From NCBI GenBank assembly GCA_021810625.1, contig JAJZIJ010000014.1, positions 1 to 61,570 of the forward strand: a DNA stretch of 61,570 nucleotides, written 5' to 3'. A program made the translations under genes and the position numbers. Below the pieces are notes generated by a model. It searched no databases and had not been told where the DNA came from. It saw only the letters and a list, made by a program, of their open reading frames with translations. This DNA comes from Acidobacteriota bacterium (lineage in GTDB: Bacteria; Acidobacteriota; Terriglobia; Terriglobales; Acidobacteriaceae). Positions 57,201 through 61,570 of this stretch are shown one piece after another (the stretch's first letter is position 1; every line of letters starts with the position of its first letter).

Positions 57201-57835
57201 TCAAAATCGCCGCGCTCGATCTGGAACTACGCGGCGCTGGCAACATGCTGGGCGGCGAGCAGAGCGGCCACATCGAGGCTGTTGGCTTTGAACTCTACAC
57301 CTCCATGTTGGAGGAGGCCGTGCGCGCGCTGAAGGGAGAAGATCAGGCCAGCAAGCTCTCCGTGCAGATGAATCTTGGCATCTCTCTGCGCATCGACAGC
57401 AGCTATATCGCGGAGGAAAATCAGCGCCTGCGCATGTACAAACGCATTGCCGGAGCGGAGAATGAAACCGTGTTGGAGGACATTCGCGTGGAACTCGAAG
57501 ATCGCTACGGCCCTGTTCCAGAGCCGGTCGGGCATCTGTTGGCCGCAGGCCGCATTCGTGTTCTGTGTGAGCAGTCCGGGATCGCGCAGATCGATCGCAA
57601 ACGGGAGTTTGTCAGCCTGCGCTTTACGGAAAATGCTGGGATCGATCCAGAAAAGTTGATGCAGTTGGTGGCTCACAACGCCAAACGCGGAGCGCAGTTC
57701 ACGCCGCAAGGCATTCTGCGTTTTCCCGTCAAGGCCATCCAGCCCACGGAATTTATCGCGGAACTCAACCGCTTGGTTGGAGATTTGCAATCCATTCAAC
57801 ACGAGAAAACCTTGCGCGCAGAGATGCCGTCTTAG
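54248..57835 (+). CDS. mfd: Transcription-repair coupling factor Mfd
   Basis: The 1195-residue protein has the Mfd layout. There is an N-terminal UvrB-like region (about 20-360) and the RNA polymerase interacting (CarD-like) domain near 520 (TVDDYVVHVEHGIARYLGL). The RecG-like motor has Walker A GDVGYGKTE (about 670-678) and the DEEQ box (771-774, IDEEQRFGVRHKE), and the TRCF C-terminal domain begins near 1030. Mfd removes stalled RNA polymerase and recruits UvrA. The length is near that of the E. coli protein. It starts 21 bases after mrp and probably shares its transcript. Confidence 0.97.
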   Translation: MILPFVRDLFADLEHSTAFTRIRQPLAAGVGRRRVSGLTATARALYLPLLARAAKAPVFVVVADNRAAESLQLLVQEACDLTGALDRDSIIRLPAHDVLAFENLSPHPEIQEQRAVALWKITSGMARVIVLPIESACYRIFSAEHYANLTCTVRRGEEVDPGTLVAHLATVGYQRVEMVEMVGQFALRGGILDVYPPESDRPLRIEFFGDEIESMRKFDAETQRSASPADEAIFLPLTETPLTEALLTRVHVRLSGQRLEGETPAVLEAVTAEGAHVFPGWEFFAAAASGARNTIFDLLPKARVFVEEPAMVQNQLERWWNKVQQRHERSGIDTLFTPEDLYLSPWEWQTRIAAAPGLDLDQLGIVDILDTDTTSLSEADFSTRPTLRLHGSIPALIEQLRSLAEQETRALLAVPNQGEVERLAGILREYGIAYRIGSRNPHLGSETQYDESSYLGSNRRAPVIVRAAIASGVVLPDARLVIFGANDLTDEADVIAARPRPTQRKSKTSAFISDFRDLTVDDYVVHVEHGIARYLGLKEISQDGLNVEFMILEFADQARLYVPLTRLDLIQKYRSTESGPAPILNKLGSQQWTRTKARIKKAMEDMADELLKLYAARKAAQGHAFTVDNQFQHEFEDAFDFNETEDQISAIADIKHDMESTMPMDRLLCGDVGYGKTEVAMRAAFKAVQDGKQVAVLTPTTVLCFQHFETFKRRFAAFPVTVEMISRFRAPKEQKQVLERVEQGKVDILIGTHRILSKDVNFQDLGLLVIDEEQRFGVRHKERLKQMRREIDVLSMSATPIPRTLHMSLVGLRDMSVIETPPKDRMAIQTVVAKFDEKLIRSAIEVEMERGGQTYVVHNRVESIYDIASRIQELIPQARIVVAHGQMGEAELERVMLAFMHHEYDVLVATTIIENGLDIPLANTIVINRADRHGLSELYQLRGRVGRSNRRAYAYLLIPPDQELTEIARRRLAALKEFSDLGAGFKIAALDLELRGAGNMLGGEQSGHIEAVGFELYTSMLEEAVRALKGEDQASKLSVQMNLGISLRIDSSYIAEENQRLRMYKRIAGAENETVLEDIRVELEDRYGPVPEPVGHLLAAGRIRVLCEQSGIAQIDRKREFVSLRFTENAGIDPEKLMQLVAHNAKRGAQFTPQGILRFPVKAIQPTEFIAELNRLVGDLQSIQHEKTLRAEMPS

Positions 57836-57860
57836 AATAGGAACTTGGGTGTCTGAAACC

Positions 57861-58739
57861 ATGTCAAAGATAAAAATCCGCAAAGCTGTTTTTCCTGCCG
57901 CAGGTCTGGGCACGCGCTTTTTGCCGGCGACCAAGGCCATTCCCAAGGAAATGCTGCCGGTCGTCGATAAGCCCATTATTCAATATGGCGTGGAAGAAGC
58001 TGTCGCTGCCGGGTGCGAGCAGATCATCATTGTTACGGGGCGCGGCAAAACCGTCATTGAAGATCACTTCGATATCAGCTTTGAACTGGAGCACCAGCTT
58101 GAATCGCGTGGCAAGCATGACCTGCTGGCTCTGGCGCGTCAGATTTCCAATCTGGGGAGCATCGCCTACATTCGGCAAAAGGAGGCGATGGGCTTGGGCC
58201 ACGCCGTGCTGATGGCGCGTGATCTGGTGGGCGATGAGCCGTTTGCCGTCATCCTGCCCGATGACGTGATCGACGCGACCAGGCCCTGCCTGCAACAGAT
58301 GATCGAAGTTTTCGATGATGTGCAGTCGTCCATTCTGGCCACGCAGGTGGTGGAGGGGCCAGCCATCTCCGCCTACGGCGTGCTGGATTGCCAACCAACA
58401 GCAAAGAATCCCCGTGTAATGGAAGTGAAGAATCTGGTGGAGAAGCCGAAGCCAGCCAGCGCTCCCTCAAAAAATGCCATCATTGGTCGCTATATTTTGA
58501 CGCCGCGCATCTTTGACGTGCTGGAAAAGACTCCGCTTGGCGCAGGCAATGAATTGCAGTTGACGGATGCCATTCGCAACCTGCTGCAATATGAAAAAGT
58601 CTACGGCTATCGCTTTGAAGGCAAGCGCTACGATGCCGGAGACAAGCTGGGATTTCTACAGGCGACCGTGCAATTTGCATTGGAGCGCGGCGACCTGGGG
58701 CCGGAGTTTCGCAATTGGCTCAAGCAGCTTCCGTTGTAA
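57861..58739 (+). CDS. galU: UTP-glucose-1-phosphate uridylyltransferase
   Basis: The 292-residue enzyme shows the nucleotide-binding signature PAAGLGTRFLPATKAIPKEM, then DKPIIQYGVEEA, PDDVIDATRPCLQQM and KAVF-type core strands, matching GalU. It makes UDP-glucose from glucose 1-phosphate and UTP, feeding LPS and exopolysaccharide. The ATG at 57861 fits the family N-terminus. It lies 25 bases after mfd, so it can be co-transcribed. The phosphohexomutase at 20-21.4 kb may supply its substrate. Confidence 0.96.
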   Translation: MSKIKIRKAVFPAAGLGTRFLPATKAIPKEMLPVVDKPIIQYGVEEAVAAGCEQIIIVTGRGKTVIEDHFDISFELEHQLESRGKHDLLALARQISNLGSIAYIRQKEAMGLGHAVLMARDLVGDEPFAVILPDDVIDATRPCLQQMIEVFDDVQSSILATQVVEGPAISAYGVLDCQPTAKNPRVMEVKNLVEKPKPASAPSKNAIIGRYILTPRIFDVLEKTPLGAGNELQLTDAIRNLLQYEKVYGYRFEGKRYDAGDKLGFLQATVQFALERGDLGPEFRNWLKQLPL

Positions 58740-58825
58740 GACTGGCGCGGGGAACAATCCTGCATCGTCTTGCCTGTAATTACGCCATTACGAATGACGC
58801 GCCGCTTGCCGCAAGGAGAACCACG

Positions 58826-59296
58826 ATGGAAGTTCACGATAAGGTTGCCAACTTCAGCTTGCAGGATCAAAATGGAAAGACCATCCAATTGACGGATTTT
58901 TCCGGCAAGCCAGTCGTTTTGTTTTTCTATCCCAAAGCCGACACGCCGGGCTGCACCATTGAGGCCTGCGGCTTTCGCGATACGTTCGCAAAGCTGCAAA
59001 AGTCTGGGGCCGTCGTGCTGGGCATCTCCCGCGACACGCCCAAAGCGCAGAAGAAATTTCAGGAAAAATACGATCTGCCTTACACTCTGCTGGCCGATGT
59101 GGACGAGGCGGTCTGCAAGCAATTCGACGTGCTGCGCGAGAAAAACATGTACGGAAAAAAAGTGATGGGCATTGAGCGCACCACATTTTTGATTGGCCCC
59201 GATCAGCGATTGCTGCGTATCTTTCCCAAGGTTAAGCCGGAGGGCCACGCGGAAGAAGTTCTGGCGGCGCTCAAAGGGAATGCGGCGGCCAAGTAG
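58826..59296 (+). CDS. bcp: Peroxiredoxin, BCP/PrxQ type
   Basis: The 156-residue protein contains FFYPKADTPGCTIEACGFRD with peroxidatic C43 and resolving C48, the atypical two-Cys pattern of bacterioferritin comigratory protein. The rest follows the thioredoxin fold (YTLLADVDEAVCKQFDV, GIERTTFLIGPDQ). It reduces peroxides using thioredoxin. AAGGAG is 7 bases before the ATG. The gene follows galU by 86 bases. Confidence 0.95.
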   Translation: MEVHDKVANFSLQDQNGKTIQLTDFSGKPVVLFFYPKADTPGCTIEACGFRDTFAKLQKSGAVVLGISRDTPKAQKKFQEKYDLPYTLLADVDEAVCKQFDVLREKNMYGKKVMGIERTTFLIGPDQRLLRIFPKVKPEGHAEEVLAALKGNAAAK

Positions 59297-59327
59297 GTAG
59301 GCTGTAATTTGCAGTTGCCGTGAAGGG

Positions 59328-59345
59328 GACGGGCTTCAGCCCGTC
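59328..59345. repeat. Palindromic REP unit 1
   Basis: GACGGGC-TTCA-GCCCGTC is an 18-base perfect hairpin, the first of four similar palindromes between bcp and panC. It may serve as a terminator for bcp. Confidence 0.7.
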
Positions 59346-59424
59346 CGGTGCCTGAAAACCCCTCTCGGCTTTAGCCTCTGAAGGGACGCTGAATAAGTCC
59401 TCCGCATAAAGCGTCTGCCCTCAG

Positions 59425-59436
59425 GGGCTGAAGCCC
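59425..59436. repeat. Palindromic REP unit 3
   Basis: GGGC-TGAA-GCCC shares its core with unit 1, read on the other strand. The flanks include CAGG and GTGT. Between it and unit 1 lies a degenerate unit CGGCTTTAGCC (59366-59376). Confidence 0.65.
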
Positions 59437-59458
59437 GTGTTGATTTTGCTACATGTAC

Positions 59459-59478
59459 GGCGCGGCTAAAGCCGCGCC
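59459..59478. repeat. Palindromic REP unit 4
   Basis: GGCGCGGC-TAAA-GCCGCGCC is a perfect 8-bp stem with a TAAA loop and is the strongest of the four. It stands 57 bases before the panC stop on the minus strand and may end that transcript. Confidence 0.7.
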
Positions 59479-59534
59479 CCTTCAAAATACCAACCTGGCA
59501 ATAATCTGCAATAGCGAATCAGCCCACATTCATT

Positions 59535-60392
59535 TCAGACAACAGGCGGTAGCAGAACATTGTCGATTAGCCGCGTTGCGCCCACATGCGCCGCCACGGC
59601 GACCAATGCGCCTGCTTGCGTATCTTCAACGGGCAGCAGTGTGTGGGCATCCACAATTTCCATGTAGTCGATCTTCACGGCAGGTTCTGCGGCAACGATT
59701 TTCCGCATCGCGTCGAGCAGGCGCGCTGCGTTACTTTCTCCGCGCCGCGCCAGCGTTTCGGCTGTCTGCAAGGCACGCGACAAGACCAACGCCTGTCGCC
59801 GTTCGTCCGGCGACAGATAACGATTGCGTGAACTCATGGCCAGGCCATCGGCCTCGCGAACCGTGGGACAGACAGCCAACTCCACCGGAAGGTTTAGATC
59901 GCGCACCATGCGGCGCAGCACGGCCACTTGCGCGGCATCCTTCTGGCCGAAGAAAGCAATCTCCGGCTGCACGATATGGAATAGCTTCGCGACAATAGTC
60001 GCCACGCCATCAAAGTGGCCGGGGCGCGAAGCGCCGTCGAGCCGGTCGCGGACACCCTCGACGCAAATGACGGTGCTGGCTCCGGCGGGGTATATTTCTT
60101 CGGCGCTGGGAGCGAAGAGCACATCGACGCGCTCGGCCTCCAACATGCGGCAGTCGGCCTCAAAGGTGCGCGGATAGCGGGCAAAATCCTCATTCGGGCC
60201 AAATTGAAGTGGGTTCACAAAAATGGACGCAGCCACAATGTCGCAGCGCGCGCGCGCGGCTTGCAGCAGCGAGCGATGTCCGTCATGCAACGCGCCCATC
60301 GTCGGCACAAGGCCAACGGTGTGGTTTAAAACGCGCCGGGAGCGCAGCGCGACGCGCATCTCGGAGATGGTGCGGGCAATGTGCATGGGCAT
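59535..60392 (-). CDS. panC: Pantoate-beta-alanine ligase
   Basis: The 285-residue enzyme has the ATP motif PTMGALHDGHRSLL (HDGH at 36-39), the Mg/pantoate block FVNPLQFGPNEDFARYPRTF, FGQKDAAQVAVLRRMVRDLN and SSRNRYLSPDERRQA. It condenses pantoate and beta-alanine with ATP to form pantothenate. The ATG at 60392 lies 7 bases after the panB stop, so the two form an operon. ATG 60386 is also possible. Confidence 0.96.
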   Translation of the reverse strand: MPMHIARTISEMRVALRSRRVLNHTVGLVPTMGALHDGHRSLLQAARARCDIVAASIFVNPLQFGPNEDFARYPRTFEADCRMLEAERVDVLFAPSAEEIYPAGASTVICVEGVRDRLDGASRPGHFDGVATIVAKLFHIVQPEIAFFGQKDAAQVAVLRRMVRDLNLPVELAVCPTVREADGLAMSSRNRYLSPDERRQALVLSRALQTAETLARRGESNAARLLDAMRKIVAAEPAVKIDYMEIVDAHTLLPVEDTQAGALVAVAAHVGATRLIDNVLLPPVV

Positions 60393-60399
60393 GGCTCGC

Positions 60400-61335
60400 T
60401 TACGCCTTTTTGTGCTTCGGCGCGAGATCGCGCGCGTTCTGCTCCATGCGGTCACGCTCCCCCTGCGGCAGATGGTAGCTCTCGGCATCGTTGGGAAATG
60501 TTCGCGTGGCGACATCCTGACGATACTGCCCGATGGCTGCGTGCATCTGCGCGGCCACATCGCCGTAGCGCCGGACGAATTTTGCCGCAGGCGCAAAGGT
60601 CAGGTTCAGCAGATCGTGCAGAACGAGAATCTGTCCATCGCACTCCGGGCCAGCGCCAATGCCGATGGTGGGGATGGATAACTCCGCCGTAATGTGCGCG
60701 GCTACTTCACGCGGAATTCCTTCCAGCACCAGCATGGATGCACCCGCAGCTTCGAGCGCCTGCGCATCTTCAAGCAGATGCTCCGCAGCGGAAACGGACT
60801 TGCCCTGCACGCGATAGCCGCCCATGCGATGCACGGATTGCGGCGTCAATCCAATATGCCCGACGACGGGGACTTCGGCATCGACCAGCGCGTGCACCAG
60901 CTCCACACGATTGCGTCCGCCTTCGATCTTGACGGCTTCCGCGCCTGCCTCCTTCAGAAAGCGCAGCGCGTTGGTTACGCCATCGCCCACGCTGGCATGG
61001 TAGGAACCATAGGGCATATCGGCCACCAGCAGCGCGCGTCGCACGCCGCGCCGCGCGGCACGGGTGAAGAGCAGCATCTCGTCCACGGTGACGGGCAGCG
61101 TGCTGTCATAGCCCAGCATCACCATCGCCAGAGAGTCGCCGACCAGCACCAGGTCGATGTCGGATTCGTCCACAATGCGAGCCGAGGCGTAGTCGTAGGC
61201 CGTAAGCGCGACGATGGGCGTGCGCGCGCGTTTTTTCTCCTGCAACGAGGGCAGTGTGACTTTGAACGACGTTGTGGATGCTGTGGGGGGCGAGGATGCG
61301 CCGGATTGCGCGCCTTGCGATGGGGTGAGGTTCAT
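60400..61335 (-). CDS. panB: 3-methyl-2-oxobutanoate hydroxymethyltransferase
   Basis: The 311-residue enzyme of the PanB family shows LTAYDYASARIVDESDIDLV, DSLAMVMLGYDSTLPVT, ADMPYGSYHAS, KIEGG and VVGHIGLTPQSVHRMGGY. It adds a hydroxymethyl group to ketoisovalerate for pantothenate. The ATG at 61335 has GGAG 6 bases before it. A Ser/Thr-rich 25-residue N-terminal extension precedes the core, and the C-terminus is basic. It heads the panBC operon. Confidence 0.96.
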   Translation of the reverse strand: MNLTPSQGAQSGASSPPTASTTSFKVTLPSLQEKKRARTPIVALTAYDYASARIVDESDIDLVLVGDSLAMVMLGYDSTLPVTVDEMLLFTRAARRGVRRALLVADMPYGSYHASVGDGVTNALRFLKEAGAEAVKIEGGRNRVELVHALVDAEVPVVGHIGLTPQSVHRMGGYRVQGKSVSAAEHLLEDAQALEAAGASMLVLEGIPREVAAHITAELSIPTIGIGAGPECDGQILVLHDLLNLTFAPAAKFVRRYGDVAAQMHAAIGQYRQDVATRTFPNDAESYHLPQGERDRMEQNARDLAPKHKKA

Positions 61336-61450
61336 GGCTATCTCCAGTGCCGTTCCCTTGATTGCTAGCTGAAAACAGCCAGCGCGGGATACCGCCCGTA
61401 ACACCTATAGCCTACGCCGGATGTAATACGATAGGCAAACACAACTCTTG

Positions 61451-61474
61451 TCCAATACAAGATGAGCCTGAAGG
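61451..61474. repeat. 24-bp direct repeat, copy 1
   Basis: The 24 bases TCCAATACAAGATGAGCCTG plus AAGG recur at 61486-61509, with a 35-base period. A short CGGTCAT also follows each copy, with a two-base shift. The outer side reads TTGTCC; an end in TG with internal repeats recalls IS21-type multiple terminal repeats, which is a guess. Confidence 0.6.
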
Positions 61475-61485
61475 CGGTCATTGAT

Positions 61486-61509
61486 TCCAATACAAGATGA
61501 GCCTGAAGG
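61486..61509. repeat. 24-bp direct repeat, copy 2
   Basis: This is identical to 61451-61474. An open frame continues from here to the right edge (ATG 61496 or 61539, reading MVRSEELSLE), but too little is visible to call a gene. Confidence 0.6.
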
Positions 61510-61570
61510 GTCGGTCATGCTGGGTAGTGAACATCCGCATGGTTCGATCAGAAGAGTTGAGTTTGGAAGC

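Noticed and set aside
61451-61509. Possible CRISPR array
   Set aside because: Only two repeats with an 11-base gap, no cas genes, and spacers far too short.

Overview
The window is a chromosomal segment of a diderm, GC-rich bacterium. My best guess is Acidobacteriota (order Terriglobales or near it). This rests on the mix of short outer-membrane barrels, NHL/Ig surface protein, bactofilin, Kdo hydroxylase and palindromic repeat types such as GGGCTTCAGCCC; it is inference from family knowledge, not a database match. Most of the DNA is ordinary core genome. Two patches, at about 21.6-23.9 kb and 32.0-33.9 kb, are visibly AT-richer and carry conflict or defence-type genes.

Layout, left to right. 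1-0.27 kb: N-terminus of an IS630-type transposase running off the left edge. 0.5-4.0 kb: bactofilin and RNase R. 4.3-7.4 kb: five tandem paralogous secreted barrel proteins with shared leader DNA. 7.5-14.3 kb: a translationally coupled RND efflux operon (pump, adaptor, outer-membrane factor) ending in a GntR/FCD regulator. 14.4-19.5 kb: small membrane and zinc-ribbon proteins, ruvA, a Kdo hydroxylase and another barrel. 19.5-21.4 kb: FtsB-like divisome protein and a phosphohexomutase. 21.6-23.9 kb: a compact island with a BrnT/CopG toxin-antitoxin pair, a TIR-domain protein with an unrecognised C-terminal region, and a HigBA pair. 24.0-31.6 kb: dprA, topA, a small conserved protein and aconitase.

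32.0-33.9 kb: a two-gene module with an ABC/AAA_21-type ATPase overlapped by a DUF4276 (TOPRIM-like) protein, a strong candidate for a two-component anti-phage system. 34.0-37.9 kb: a leucine/isovalerate-type degradation operon (carboxyltransferase, HMG-CoA lyase, enoyl-CoA hydratase, thioesterase). 38.2-42.3 kb: a 1356-residue secreted protein that appears to hold two six-bladed NHL propellers followed by Ig-like domains. 42.4-44.4 kb: tRNA-His, a YheT-type hydrolase, a hypothetical gene and tRNA-Arg(TCT), whose 5' end supplies the stop codon of that gene. 44.6-48.4 kb: two more barrels, a Sel1-repeat protein and small orphans. 48.5-50.7 kb: a MarR-ClC-pterin dehydratase operon with palindromic operators. 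51.2-61.3 kb: LacI regulator, thioesterase, Mrp, Mfd, GalU, Bcp peroxiredoxin, and panB-panC. The right edge has 24-bp direct repeats that may be the end of another mobile element.

The most interesting material is the TIR island and the ATPase-TOPRIM pair, followed by the tandem barrel array with its homopolymer-containing leaders and the exact 171-bp NHL repeat array.
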